64,000 nucleotides of DNA from Anarhynchus alexandrinus (lineage: Eukaryota; Chordata; Aves; Charadriiformes; Charadriidae): the NCBI GenBank assembly GCA_008711295.1, contig VUYV01000004.1:5855378-5919377 (forward strand), written 5' to 3'. Each line of letters starts with the position of its first letter. The first letter of the stretch is position 1. Shown here in pieces: positions 1 to 12,119 of the stretch. The translations under genes were made by a program, and so were the position numbers. The notes under the pieces are model-generated. The model did no database searches. It saw only the letters and a program-made list of their open reading frames with translations, and had not been told where the DNA came from.

Positions 1-2084
1 AGCTCTCATACAAATGCAGTTTTTATTGCTGTTGACTTCAAACAAAGATGCTTTGACATCTAAAGTTGTATATGTTACAGATGCAATGCCTAACCATACT
101 CATGCTGTATATTTTAGGATGAGCTGGCTGTGGTCCCAATTATACAATCAAGTATAAACACTCCTAGGATACAGGGCCCCATACGGAGAGTCACTTATCT
201 TTGTTGTGCTGTGTAGTACTGCACTGAAACATCTTGCCGTGTCTGATATTTTGTACTCCAGCTCATTTGCACGTTGTTGCTTAACACAATATATAAATAA
301 CATATAGGAGCAGGCAGCATCGCTTGTCTTCCGACTTGGAATGTGGAACAAGTATCGTTAACGTATTGCTTAGTCACTCCCAAATCCACAGCCCGAGTGT
401 CGCCTGTCCAGGACAGTAGCCTCTCCGTTACTTTCCCATTCCGTATTTTCTCATCCTTACACTAACAGTGAGAAGGAGGGTAACAAGCCAGTTAGGAAGC
501 ATTTCTAAGAAAAACAGTGTAGTTATTGGCCAAAATCTTTTGTGCTAAGCAGAGAAACTGCAGTTTAAGGCTTGGTATTTTGAAATGGTTGCTGGTGCTC
601 AGCTGTTCATCTTTGCAGCAATAGGTTGGTTTTCTGGGAAAAATCCTTAGAAAGTTGAGTAAATCGCTCTTCTCCTTCCATTGCTCTCCTCAAAAGGAAA
701 CCAGAGTTCTGCTTTACTTCTGCACCCATCTTTTTGAGAAAGCTGAGCTTGTAAGGGCCAGCTGGGGCTGTCTTCTCTTCTTCTGTCCTCATAGAAGCTC
801 CAGGTGTTGTCCTGGCTGCTGTAACAGCGGCGTGCTTGGGGTGGGAGGAAGTTACGCAACCACTTTTGCTTGGATTTATCCACTGCCTATTCCATTTAGA
901 CTTTCCCCAACAATAGAAAGCCTGCCACTCCTTTCATTTGCATCCAGGAGACAGTTGAGGAGACACTTTTGAGTGTAGAAGTCCCCTCTCCTCTCTCCAC
1001 AGCATCCCTTTGGGGTCCCATTTGCAGGCTGACTGCAGGGGGGGTGCCAGGAGGGAGGTGCAGGGGGGCTGACAGGCGCCTGGGGAGATGGGTGGCCCTG
1101 GGGGCTGCACCACGCTGGGACCGCACTTGGCAGGAGTCCTAAACACGTCTCACCCATCTCCTTGTGTTTGCGTTCTTCAAAGATAACTGGATTTGTGCGT
1201 AAGGTTTTTCACTCGTGTAGCTGGCAGTGTGTTACAGGAGTTCTTGTAATAATAATTAGCTGTAAATATTTTGCATCTAATTCTGAAAGGTTACTTCAAA
1301 GAAACATTTCTTCATATCGCTTGGGATCTTTTCTTCTGTTGAAATACACATTCATGAGTGAAGTACTGTAATTACAAGGATGTTTAGAGAATCACAAAGG
1401 TATTTATTCTTGTCCTGGCTAGTTTATAGTAGCAAAAATTGCAAGTGGAAAGGCTAAGAAAATGTATTCTAAAAACAAATGTGTAATTGTTTTGTTGAGA
1501 GTTAGAGTCAACAGTGTTTATTCATGAGGCTTAGCTGCCCCAGGCGAGAGCAATCAGACTGGAGGTACCACCTCCTGTATCCTTGTTCTCTTTAATTGGA
1601 GCCATAGCCTTGGATGCCCCGAGGCGAAGGGCCGTCTCTAACTGTATTCTGTTCGGTTTATGAACATTTGAAAGTGCAGTGGAAAAAAACATTCTTTTGT
1701 TTAGACAGTTTCAGGCTTCCCCTCCCTTTTCTGTTCGGCAAGTGAAAATTGCATGTCAATATTAAGCTCTCGAGCAGCTATAGATTTTGCACGTAATGTG
1801 ATACTCCAATGGCTAAAGAGTTTTGCCGCGCGTATGTTGTTGGGCCTAGGAGCAGAGCTGTGCGTCACCACCAAACCCAGGGATGGAGAGCTGCAGTTGA
1901 GCTCCAGTGCTGCCTTCAGCCGGGGACACTGGGGCTCTCAGCAGCTTCAGGTGCCCGGCAGCAGCCTGGCGCACCACGCTGTGCCCCGCCGCGCTCCCTC
2001 TCCCACACATGCATTCTTTTAAAGGAAATCAGAGCATATTTTAACAGTTTCACTGCAAATTCCTGTGTCACTTCATTTCTATTT
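1..2084. other. Non-coding stretch, no supported gene
   Basis: Several short open frames of 60-105 codons occur on both strands, but none has splice context, similarity I recognise, or codon character distinguishing it from chance. A G-rich stretch near 1035-1110 is unremarkable. I see no repeat family or RNA gene here. Confidence 0.5.
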
Positions 2085-2130
2085 TTAGGTCCTGGTGAGG
2101 GTACCTAGCGCAGCTACCAGCCTAGAGACA

Positions 2131-2235
2131 GATTCAATAAAAGATTCAATAAAACTTCTCTCCGGCTGCCTCCCAGCCAGAAACCCAGGTGGGGGCACGC
2201 AGTGCAGGAGGCGGCTGGCGTCTCTTATTGAATCT
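2131..2235. promoter_or_regulatory. Possible regulatory element with repeated ATTCAATAA words
   Basis: The word gattcaataaaa occurs twice in immediate succession (from 2131 and from 2143). Its exact reverse complement core, ttattgaatct, recurs at 2225-2235, giving perfect 11-bp inverted arms (2142-2152 and 2225-2235) around a 72-nt GC-richer centre. Three copies of one rare AT word in 105 bp suggest a binding-site cluster or a stem-loop. Two AATAAA hexamers also fall here, so a transcript end on the plus strand is an alternative. No conservation data are available. Confidence 0.3.
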
Positions 2236-4554
2236 AGCCCTGAGTTTATCCAAGCTCTTCCTGAGTGTTTTTCTACTCTCTCCACTGTAAAATCCCGATT
2301 TCCTCATGACATCTTTATGCAACGTGATGGTTAAGTGCTTTCTCCTTCTATTGTCAGCACTGCCAGTCTCAAACCGCTTGAAGCTTTTAGCTCCAAAATA
2401 AGAAGCGTGGTCTGGGTCGGGGGATGAGGAGAGTCCTCCATGCTCTCTTCAAGCACCAGTCTAGTCTGATGGAGTCCTGTCTTGAGGGAGGGCTCTCCGT
2501 TTGGGACAGATATCGCTGGTAAAGTGGGTGGATGTGATCCTGCAGCCTTGAGTCAGAGGAGTAAAAACAATAGCCACAGCCTATCTCATCTCATCTCATC
2601 TCCGAGCACTCACGCTGCCCCCACGCCCTGCCATCCCAGCACCTTCAACAGCGCAAGCTCGGGTCAGAGGCCCTCGTGTGGTCTGCTCAGGCTGCCTGTG
2701 AGGTGTTGGTGGTCAGATAGCATCTTGAAAAGATGAGAAAACAAGAATACACCCCATCTAAGCTTTGCTTTCACATTGCACCAGCCCGACGCCTGGCCAC
2801 GCTGCTCCAAGAGGGGAGTTCAAGCAAGTCGATGTTGTCATCTTGGTTTGCACATTCAAGGGCTGAACCGAGAACACTAAATAAACATCTGAGATTGCAC
2901 CCTGCGTGCCCCAGTTACCCGTCGATCCCCCGCCTTTCTGCTAGGGTGTTAAGTGGTTTCTGCTGCCGTTGATACTACCTCAGGTTTCTTCTGTCCTGCT
3001 TCAAGCCAGGTTTGTCCCCCGTTGTGTTCGGCTGCAGTCGGAGGGAGGTAAGAAGGGGAAGGGACAGTATGACAGGTGACGGATGGGATGAGTCCTTGGC
3101 TCTAGGAACACTCATCCTTCACTCGCGGTGACTTGCTGCTGGTTCATCCTCCTCTATAGGTCCATGTGAGTGGAGATTTGCAGCTCTCCAGAACCCTTCT
3201 GTGGGAATGGCCTTTCATTTGCCACGTCTTCTTAAAACAAAGTTACCGAGTTGTTTTACCAGATATCCCAGGTTTTCTAGGGTATCAATCCAGTCGTATC
3301 TTCACTGCGGCAAATACCAAGGCTTTGAAAGGCACCTATTTAGTTAGTTATTTCATGCAGCTGGCAAGGCTTAAGAGCCGTCCCTGAATGATATCGATTC
3401 TAGTAAGAAGTATGTCATAGCTCCAGAGACTTTATCTAAATAATCATGTGCTTTCTGGAGTGCAGTTTTCAGATTTGAGATTTAAACTTCTGGTCTTCTT
3501 AGGAAAACACTTCCCCTTCCATCCCATTTCATTGCCCCCGATCTGAGGTTGGACCATCTAGAGGATGGTGTAGTATTCGCTGCGTATTTGCCTTGACAAA
3601 TGGCCGATTCCCGCTCAGATCCAGGGGGGTTTGCTATGCACCAGGGACAGCAGGCTCCTTGGCTTCCTTGCCGAGAATATTTGTTTAAATGCAGCAAGTC
3701 CTTTCTCCAATGTTGTCTTTGCAAAATGTGGAGGGGTGAGCCTTTTGATGTTTGTATTTACAGTGTTTTCACATCTGGATGTCATTTGTGACACAGGCTC
3801 TCCTCCTTTTTCTATCCGTGTGTCTTCCTGTAAAATTCATTTTGAACATATAAGCTCATGTGGCTTTAATGTGCAGTAGTCGGCCAATGTATTTAGCAGG
3901 CCTGTAGTAGGCCAATAAAGAGGTACCTTGGGTCATGCTGTGCGCTCTTGTAAATTTATCCCGAATTAACCCTGATTGGCATCCAGCTCCCCTGCTGTAA
4001 AGATACAGATGTGCGCGCTCTCCAACATCTGCTGTTTCATGAGGAGCCGTGCCATAAATCCACGAACCCCGGTGACCTGGAGTCTGGGCCGAGGGTTCGG
4101 GGATGCTTTTGCTCCTGCGCTCCACGGTCAGGAGAGCTGGCCGGGACGGGTCCCTGCAGGAGGCGGGGTGGCAGCGCCAGGCGGACGGGCAGCTCCATCC
4201 GTGCATTTTCACACGAAAATCCCGTAGTGATGCAAGAGGGTGTTCTTCTCCCTGAGCAGCAGCTAGATACGGCCTCCGGTGTAAATCCTTCTTGTGGCTC
4301 CCCGTTCCATGCAAGCGGTGTGAATATCCTCGTCCAACAGGTTTCTTCGGGGCTTGTATTAATTCAGCTTCACCTTTTAAAATGCAAACTCGGGCATGGC
4401 GGAGCAGGCTCTTTCCGCCGCCTTTACTTGCAGAGGAAAGCAGGGGAAGGAGATCAGTCAGAGCAGCCGGAGCGTCACTGCAGTCCTGCAGTCAGCCAGG
4501 ATGCAAAAGCAAAAACATACCTATCAATTTCTAAATGTCAGCAGAGATCCCCTG
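2236..4554. other. Non-coding stretch, no supported gene
   Basis: There is a short (ATCTC)n run at about 2583-2602. CpG content rises moderately around 4070-4210, where open frames on both strands (up to 194 codons) reflect stop-poor GC-rich composition. No splice-supported exon or recognisable protein was found. Confidence 0.5.
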
Positions 4555-4720
4555 GAAATTATATATTGCGTCTGCTGTCGTATTTAATGATTTAACAATA
4601 TACTAATAATCATAATATATTAACTTTGTGTAGTGATATACCAATCAATATAAAATAATGAACACATCTAATGGATTTAATAGTATACAGATGTTTACTG
4701 CCTCTCTCCCTGAAGACGGT
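4555..4720. other. AT-rich block beside the CpG island
   Basis: The sequence is strongly AT-rich with many TAAT/ATTA cores, in abrupt contrast with the GC-rich block that begins at about 4730. It could be a homeodomain-bound regulatory element or simply AT-rich DNA. Only composition supports the call. Confidence 0.3.
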
Positions 4721-4883
4721 CAGACCGTTTCCCCAGGCCAGCTGCAGGCCGTGCTCGGGCGGTTCCGTTCCCTGCCGGGGGGGCAGGCGCAGGGCCGGGG
4801 CCATGTGTGGACACCCCGATGGCGCAGAGCAGCCGTGCCGGGGCAGGGGTGCAGAGCGGGGCATTGCGGGTGCTGGGCCAGCG

Positions 4884-4925
4884 CGGGGGGCTGCAGGCTG
4901 GAGAGGGGGGAGAGGGGGGGCAGGG
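4884..4925 (+). other. G-rich tract with G-quadruplex potential
   Basis: Runs of six, six, seven and four Gs occur within 42 bases, the last three separated by loops of two or three bases. A four-stranded structure could form by splitting the longer runs. The tract lies in a GC-rich block (about 4730-4985) some 0.9 kb upstream of the main CpG island. Confidence 0.5.
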
Positions 4926-4994
4926 GCTCACCCCCTTCCCGAATCATGTTTTCTGCGGTGGGCACCAGCCAGGCAGCGTGATCCTTGGCCCCTC

Positions 4995-5125
4995 CGGCCA
5001 GTGATTAACCATTCATTAAAGCACCCATGAATCACTGCAATAGTAATTATATTTTAAATATACCTACTAACAACTGCTTTGCAGCGTGAAGGTTAATCAC
5101 GATTAAACATTTTCTTTGGTTTTCT
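4995..5125. promoter_or_regulatory. Cluster of homeodomain-type TAATC/GATTA sites
   Basis: Within about 130 bp there are several TAAT/ATTA cores, including a nearly palindromic pair at 5092-5108 (GTTAATCACGATTAAAC) in which TAATC faces GATTA. Facing TAATC/GATTA sites are the preferred arrangement for Otx/Pitx-type paired-class homeodomains, and GTTAAT is also half of an HNF1 site. The cluster lies between two GC-rich blocks upstream of the candidate promoter. Binding is inferred from motif shape only. Confidence 0.33.
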
Positions 5126-5264
5126 CTTCTCCCTCTGCCCGGATCCAAGTCCCCGGGGGGCTGGATGCGTCTCGGGGACAGCGCAGGGACAGCACAGGCT
5201 GCGGCTGACATGGAAAGCAGAGGTCCGACCTCGGCCCATCGAAAGAGCGGGGTGGGGGGAGGAA

Positions 5265-5817
5265 GTGTATGTGCATACACACACACATCATGTGCGTGCA
5301 CACACACACGCCTGTGCCTGCAGAGAGCATTAACACACACTCCCTGCACTCTCCAGCCGTGTGTGTGCACGCACACACTGTGCGCACAGAGCCCCTATAC
5401 ACACACGCAAACCACGCACGCTGTGAATGCACACTGTGGCCACACACCCGGCACAGACTGCGCACGCACATAGATGCCGTGCACACACAGAGCGTGCACA
5501 CGCTGACCGTTCACGCAGGCACAGGTCATGCACAGACTGCGCACACACACACCTAGCACGTGTGCACGGATCGCACACGTGGCTTGTGCACACCGGCGCA
5601 CACCGTGGACACGTGGGCCACGCACAAACGCACCCCATGCCTGCGGGTTTGGGCTCACGGTGCACACCCAGACCGTGCACGGGGACGCAGGTGGTGCACG
5701 CGTGGGCTGTGAATACACACACCCCCCCGCGCACACACATGTGCGCACACACACACTCACACACGCACGCACACACCCACACACAGTGCACGCACCCGCA
5801 CCCGCACACACACACGC
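5265..5817. repeat. Degenerate CA/GCAC low-complexity tract with Z-DNA potential
   Basis: More than 500 bp are dominated by irregular CACA, GCACAC and GTGCAC words, with long alternating purine-pyrimidine stretches such as 5357-5388. It behaves like a decayed (CA)n/(GC)n microsatellite or minisatellite without one fixed unit. Several stop-poor reading frames cross it on both strands and encode only Cys/Val/His/Thr-rich low-complexity peptides, so it should not be called coding. It abuts the GC boxes of the CpG island. Confidence 0.8.
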
Positions 5818-5877
5818 GCGCGTCCCCGCTCCGCGCGCGCCCCGCGCCCGCTGTCCCGGCGGCGGGGCGGGGCGGGG
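5818..5877. promoter_or_regulatory. GC-box cluster at the left edge of the CpG island
   Basis: The sequence is almost pure G+C with dense CpG. It ends in overlapping ggcgggg units at 5861-5877, the core of Sp1/KLF GC boxes, which also have G-quadruplex potential. The assembly breaks immediately afterwards, as is common at GC-rich bird promoters. It probably belongs to the promoter of a gene whose first exon is lost in the gap. Confidence 0.55.
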
Positions 5878-6826
5878 NNNNNNNNNNNNNNNNNNNNNNN
5901 NNNNNNNNNNNNNNNNNNNNNNNNNNNNNNNNNNNNNNNNNNNNNNNNNNNNNNNNNNNNNNNNNNNNNNNNNNNNNNNNNNNNNNNNNNNNNNNNNNNN
6001 NNNNNNNNNNNNNNNNNNNNNNNNNNNNNNNNNNNNNNNNNNNNNNNNNNNNNNNNNNNNNNNNNNNNNNNNNNNNNNNNNNNNNNNNNNNNNNNNNNNN
6101 NNNNNNNNNNNNNNNNNNNNNNNNNNNNNNNNNNNNNNNNNNNNNNNNNNNNNNNNNNNNNNNNNNNNNNNNNNNNNNNNNNNNNNNNNNNNNNNNNNNN
6201 NNNNNNNNNNNNNNNNNNNNNNNNNNNNNNNNNNNNNNNNNNNNNNNNNNNNNNNNNNNNNNNNNNNNNNNNNNNNNNNNNNNNNNNNNNNNNNNNNNNN
6301 NNNNNNNNNNNNNNNNNNNNNNNNNNNNNNNNNNNNNNNNNNNNNNNNNNNNNNNNNNNNNNNNNNNNNNNNNNNNNNNNNNNNNNNNNNNNNNNNNNNN
6401 NNNNNNNNNNNNNNNNNNNNNNNNNNNNNNNNNNNNNNNNNNNNNNNNNNNNNNNNNNNNNNNNNNNNNNNNNNNNNNNNNNNNNNNNNNNNNNNNNNNN
6501 NNNNNNNNNNNNNNNNNNNNNNNNNNNNNNNNNNNNNNNNNNNNNNNNNNNNNNNNNNNNNNNNNNNNNNNNNNNNNNNNNNNNNNNNNNNNNNNNNNNN
6601 NNNNNNNNNNNNNNNNNNNNNNNNNNNNNNNNNNNNNNNNNNNNNNNNNNNNNNNNNNNNNNNNNNNNNNNNNNNNNNNNNNNNNNNNNNNNNNNNNNNN
6701 NNNNNNNNNNNNNNNNNNNNNNNNNNNNNNNNNNNNNNNNNNNNNNNNNNNNNNNNNNNNNNNNNNNNNNNNNNNNNNNNNNNNNNNNNNNNNNNNNNNN
6801 NNNNNNNNNNNNNNNNNNNNNNNNNN
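5878..6826. other. Assembly gap (949 Ns)
   Basis: All bases are N. The flanks are extremely GC-rich on the left and a poly-T followed by CpG-dense sequence on the right, so the missing part is probably the centre of a CpG island, possibly including a first exon and start codon. Long open frames spanning this interval are artefacts. The true length may differ from 949. Confidence 0.99.
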
Positions 6827-7450
6827 TTTTTTTTTGGCGTGTGTGTGTCTCTTTCGGTGCAGCCGACGAGGTGGTTTGATTTTTCCGGCCGCGCCGTTCG
6901 CTGCCGCCGGCCCCCCCCCGCCCCGGTCTCGGCCCCGGTCTCTTTTCGGGGGGCGGTGGCGCTCCGCGCGGGTGCGGGGCGCAGCGGGAGGTCGGGACCG
7001 AGGGGCGCTCCGCACGGATTCCTGGAGAGGGGTTTTTTGGAGGGAAGACTGGGCGTATTTCAATAAAATAAAATCTAGAGGCGTAGCAGCGAGGAGCTGC
7101 TGGGATGCGATGTGCTCCCGAGCTGCTTTTTTTCACCCCATTTCGCACATTCCTCCAGTGCGACCGCATCCCTCTTCCCACCCCCGCTTCTGGGAGGGGG
7201 GGCGAATAATAAATATTGAATCGCTGCCTTCGTCGGGCAGCAGAGAGTGGGGCCGGGCGGGGGGCTGCGCCGGTGAGCCCGGGCTGCTCCCACCCACGGG
7301 TGACCGTGGCGGCGCGACCCCGGCCGCAGAGCGGCTTTGTCGGGGCGTCGGTGCTCCCCCTTCAGCAGAATACCGCGATTCGGCTCCTTTGGGGTGTTGG
7401 CGGGTGTCGGAGCAGGCTGCCGGCGGAGGTTGGGATTTGCCTGGGGTTGC
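6827..7450. promoter_or_regulatory. Right half of a CpG island (candidate promoter)
   Basis: After a nine-T run, CpG dinucleotides are dense from about 6865 to 7400, interrupted by AT-rich patches at 7060-7078 and 7205-7220. Together with the GC boxes left of the gap this is the strongest promoter-like region in the window. It lies upstream of, and in the right orientation for, the plus-strand exons. A donor-like GTGAGC follows 7270, but the open frame leading to it (from an ATG at 7110) would end in phase 1, which does not fit the phase-0 exon at 14644. The first exon therefore remains unresolved. Confidence 0.6.
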
Positions 7451-10400
7451 TGGCTATTAAAAACGGTAACAAACTTAAAAATCTCTAGCCGGCGGTTAAC
7501 CCCTTCGGTGCCGGCCAGAGCCCCTCTACTCTCAAAGAATAACAAGTTTTAAAATGGTCTTCGTGGATATTTTTTTTTCCCTTTTGTGTTTTGGCCCGAG
7601 AAATAAGCTGGCCGCCTCCCCGAGCCGGGCAGATTGCGGTGGCCACGCCGGACCGCGGGGCGCGGGTGGGCTGCCCAGGCGTTGTCCTTGTCCCCGCGTC
7701 TGCTGCTGCGCCCCTCTGCTTAGCGTGGAAGAAAAATTTAATCCAATTAAGAAATTAAACCTTGTGTGTTTAAAAGTGACAAATTTGAAAAGGGGAGGGG
7801 GGTGTGAAGTAAGATTTCCAGGTCACTGGTTAACTAAAGACGGTTTGGAAAAAGAGCTCAGGGATAAGGCGAGGGCAGAGGGAAGGAAAGAGGGACCTTT
7901 TTAAATGGCAAAGGCTCGTAGTCTCTCTGGAATTTAAACTGTTTTTTAGGCTTGTAAAATCGTCTTGAAGTTGCGGATTTATCTCAGGAGGCTGCTTGCT
8001 AGCTAATCTTCTCAAGGCACGTCCTGATTTTTTTGTAACATTACAGTATCTGAGGTCCTTTTAACCTAATTTTTTAACAAAGATAATTTCTTGTTATGTA
8101 AGTTACTGTTCTGAATGATTGCTTTGGGTCTTGGAGATCATCCTTAGCCAGTCTCCCCTGTGCTGCAGAAGCTGGAATTATTTACTTCGTTATCAATTCT
8201 TGAAAGAAAGCCTCGCTGAACTGGAAAAGGCTGCTAAGGTATTACGGGAAAATAGAGCCTTCCCATTCTTCTTTCTAGAGAGTTAAATCTCTGGTCATCC
8301 CTGATCGGAATTTACTTCAGAGGTTTATGTTTATGTATAAATCCGATTTTCCCCACATGCAGACTTACAAGGACGAGCTGCTTGATTTATACACACAGCA
8401 TTAACTTCCTACAAGTGGCAGACTTCTAATGCTCTCTTCAAGAATTTTCTTCTTTGCTGACAACAGTTCCCTAAAACTGCCCTGTGCTGAAGCCAAAAGG
8501 CACTAGCTTGGGCTGCCTGATTTTCTTTTCGAGAGGAGATTAATGCTATAAAACAAGGACGGCAGTCTTTTATTTAGTTGGATACTGAGTTTTCACTAGT
8601 ACAGAGTGATTTTTTTTTTTAATTTGATTTGATTTGGAAGGTGGGTTATTCTGAGTGAAACCTTAAGCCTTGTTTATCAGAGAGGGGCAGTCTGTTCTCA
8701 TAAACAAATGAAGGAGCAAAATATATCCTGGTGTTACTCTATCGGGACACACAGTCATCTGTTGGACCTGGTGGCCTGTGCTGGCTAAATCGAACAGCAG
8801 TATCATGAGTAGCTTTGGTATTTTTAAGTTAAAAAAGGGATTGGAGTATGCTTCAAATTCCAGTGACAAACTACAGCCGTGTAGCAGGAGTGGATATTTA
8901 TTTTGCTCTGGTTTTGCAAGAATGTTGCGATTTGAAGTGTTAACGTTAAGTAATGGGTGCAAACATTAGTGTTTGCTGTTGTTGCTTTTTAAACTAAAAA
9001 CCCTGAAGATGTTTAACAGTGATATGTTCACAAAAGTGACAATGAATAGGGCTGCATTCTTCAGTGAGCCAGTTTGTGTTGTGTGGTACTTTTGGAAAGC
9101 ACAGATGTGTATGTCATTTTCTGCCTTAAATATTTTNGACTCCCAGCATCCTTGTGCTGAGTGACCCATAATAGCTAGGGATTGTGGTGTCTGGATATAT
9201 TTGAATATGAAACAGTCTTTTTCAAGCCACTACAGAAGATTCAGTCAAGTAAAATTATTTGTATCATCGGAATAGGAAATGTAAGCTGATTAATTTTAAT
9301 GATTTTATGAATTTACAAGATCTGTTCCTCGCTTAATAGCATGTTTGAGCAAAGATTGGCATTCTGCATCAGAAATGGAAATTTTAGGGTTTCTTGCAGT
9401 CTTTTATCCTTCTGAATAAAGATGGAAATTCTGAACTAGGTAAAGAAACATATGGTTTTACCCAAAATGATTTCCTAGACTGATCAATTACTAGGAGATG
9501 TAATGAGAAATATACTCCTTGGGGAGAGGAAGGAGGGATTGCCATTACATAATATCCCTTGGGAGAATTCCTGTATCGCATAATGAGGTTGGTGATGGAG
9601 CATTTGGGGAAAATGCCTATGGATAGGAACTTGTTCTTCGGATTTCCATAAGCAAAACATATTACTGAAAAATAGGCTTGTTAAAAGTAGTACTGATACG
9701 TTAGTAGGTGGGTGCTTTGCCTCTATACACATTTCTTTTGTTCTCATAACTACTATGTAAGAGATTAGGTAACCGTAAGATTAAAACATCCACAAAATGA
9801 GAGATGCTAGTGAATAATTTCCTCGCTTATTTAACGCCAAGGGTGAACCATTAAGAGCTTGTGTTCTGTTCTAGGCGTCCTTAAATTATTTCTGTTTATC
9901 TACTGAAAATAGGTCTTAAGAAAAAAAAAATCTCTGGCCTCAATGGTGTAAACACGAATGACCTTATCCTCATGCTGGTGAAAATGAAATCTATAGAAAC
10001 GTATGTATGTGATGTTGTGGATTCAGTAAAACTTGGTAGCTGGATATGTGTTTTCAGAGTCCTCGTAATATCCTGAGGATTACCTAGGAGCTGACTTTCA
10101 GATGCAGAAGAAAGCACTTGTTAAAAATGACTTAAATACAGCCTTACTTTTTTAGTAGCAGTTGCCTTAAACAGGAAAATAATTCATTTCCACACACCTG
10201 CCCTGCAGGGTTTTTGTGCTGGGAGTCCGGAGAGTGTGGACAGCCCCCAGGAAGGGAACGCTGAGCGGTGCCTACACGGGCTCGGGGGTGTCAAAGGGGA
10301 ACAGTCTTAACACCTCTGTCACTGCTGGGGAATTTGCCTAATTTGAGTTGCTCATTTAAAATCTGAGCACTGGTGATTCTAGTAATTTTTCAGCTGGCTT

Positions 10401-12119
10401 GCCCAGCTTTTGTCCCTTGAGTTACAAATGTGTTCCAGCCTTGCGGATTCTGGCAGCCGAGGGGACGCAGTGACCCCTGATGGTGGCTCTGGTAATCGAG
10501 GCAGGTTTGCACAGCTATCACTATTTTTAGGAAGTTAAAGGTGCAATGGCTGTTTTGAAGTCCAGGCCCCTATTTCAGCGTTTCATTGATAATATTTCAT
10601 AGTATTTTGTGTGCCACCGTGTGGCTGCCGGGGCACATTGCAGTTGGTGAGGTGTGGCTGGGTTTCGTAGGACAGTCCCAATTTTTGTGTCGTCTTGATG
10701 GTTTTATTTTGTGTCTCTGTTTAGTGTTGGGTATCTGTTCCAATTCACTTACCGTTGACCCAGTAGTGAGATCCTGCTCATTGGAAATGCAGACCAGAGT
10801 GGTGGCCACTCATTGCTGGCCACTATGTTGCTCCCAAAGTTTGTGGCAGGGCTTGGCTTTCCAAAAAGGCAGAAAATGGTGCTGGATTTAAGCACTGAGA
10901 GCTTGCATAAAGGAATTAGTGATGTTTCTGCACCCTGTAGAAAAGGTCGCCATCGAGGAAATTGAAAATACAGATGACTGATACTGGTGGAGGGACTTAG
11001 TTGCAGATGGTGATGCTGGGGTGGCAATCTTCCTCACCACCCCCTCCCAGTGCCCTGCCGCAGCTTCATGGGTAGTGACCCCTGCACTGACCGTCTCACC
11101 CATATGGTTTAGCGTGAGAGCATCTCTCAAGGTAGCTAATGTCATTTTACGTGGTGAGAATGGCAACCTGTGATCATTGGTTCTTGCAAACTTAAACTAG
11201 GATGATGCTTTGACATGGATGTAGAAAAACCGGTTGTCCAAAACATCCATTTATACCTTACATGGCTGCACTGAAAGGGCTAAGGATGAATAAAATGTGT
11301 CTTCTTTAATGCTATAAAAATAAACCTTACTTTCTGGTGGGTGGTGGGAGAAGAGTTAGAGTTTACACGAAGACAGCATTTCAAGGTGGCTGTTTATGCT
11401 GTTACCAAAGATATTTCTAGCTTGCTTACAAAATGAGACTCTTTAAAAAAAAAATAATAATTTTGGAAGTACTTGGTCTAGCTTATGTTCTTGTGGAAAA
11501 AAATGTTACAGTTAAATTGCTGTGGAAGTTAGCTACAAGATTTTTAATACTGAGTTAAAGCAAGCTGAGTATGTTGTTTGCTATCATGTTTCAGGGGGGG
11601 TGTAAAAAAACATCTGTACGTGGGTGCAGTTTCTGCAGTAACTGCTATACCAAAGGAGAATCAAGGACATAATGGGTATAAATCTTGGGATTTTTTTTTC
11701 CTTGGAATAGTCAACAATAAAAAGCATTTAGGCTATTAAGATACCTGCAAATAGATCCTTACTCCAAAGCTGTGGGTTATAAAGTTATAGTGTAGTCTGC
11801 CTTCAAAATGGTTGGAAATCCGTCATAAATATCTCTTTACCACATCCCTTCTATCTCCCTGGATGATTGGCTCTCTGGCAGAGCCTGCCGTAGAGGGTGT
11901 ACTGTAATCCTTTTATGCTACTTCTTCAGTGCAGATTACGCAGCAAGAAATAATTAGGAGATTAATTTTCACCTGTCACTGCCAATAATAGATAACCTTG
12001 ATACAGTGGCAGGGCTCGGAATTTGGGGAGCGGGAAAGCGTTTAACCCTGTAGTGATTGCTGCAGGGACCGGGCAGAAAATGGTTGCCAGAACGTGACCT
12101 CCCTGCTGGCTGTCACGAA

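Noticed and set aside
3040..3056. Donor-like ggaggtaag near 3045
   Set aside because: The only nearby acceptor would leave a ten-base exon, and no coding context is present.
4011..4595. 194-codon plus-strand open frame and an overlapping 152-codon minus-strand frame
   Set aside because: Both strands being open at once over CpG-richer DNA indicates composition rather than coding. No family was recognised.
5330..7460. Open frames of 470-680 codons on both strands
   Set aside because: They run through 949 Ns translated as unknown residues and through CA/GC low-complexity sequence, so they are artefacts.
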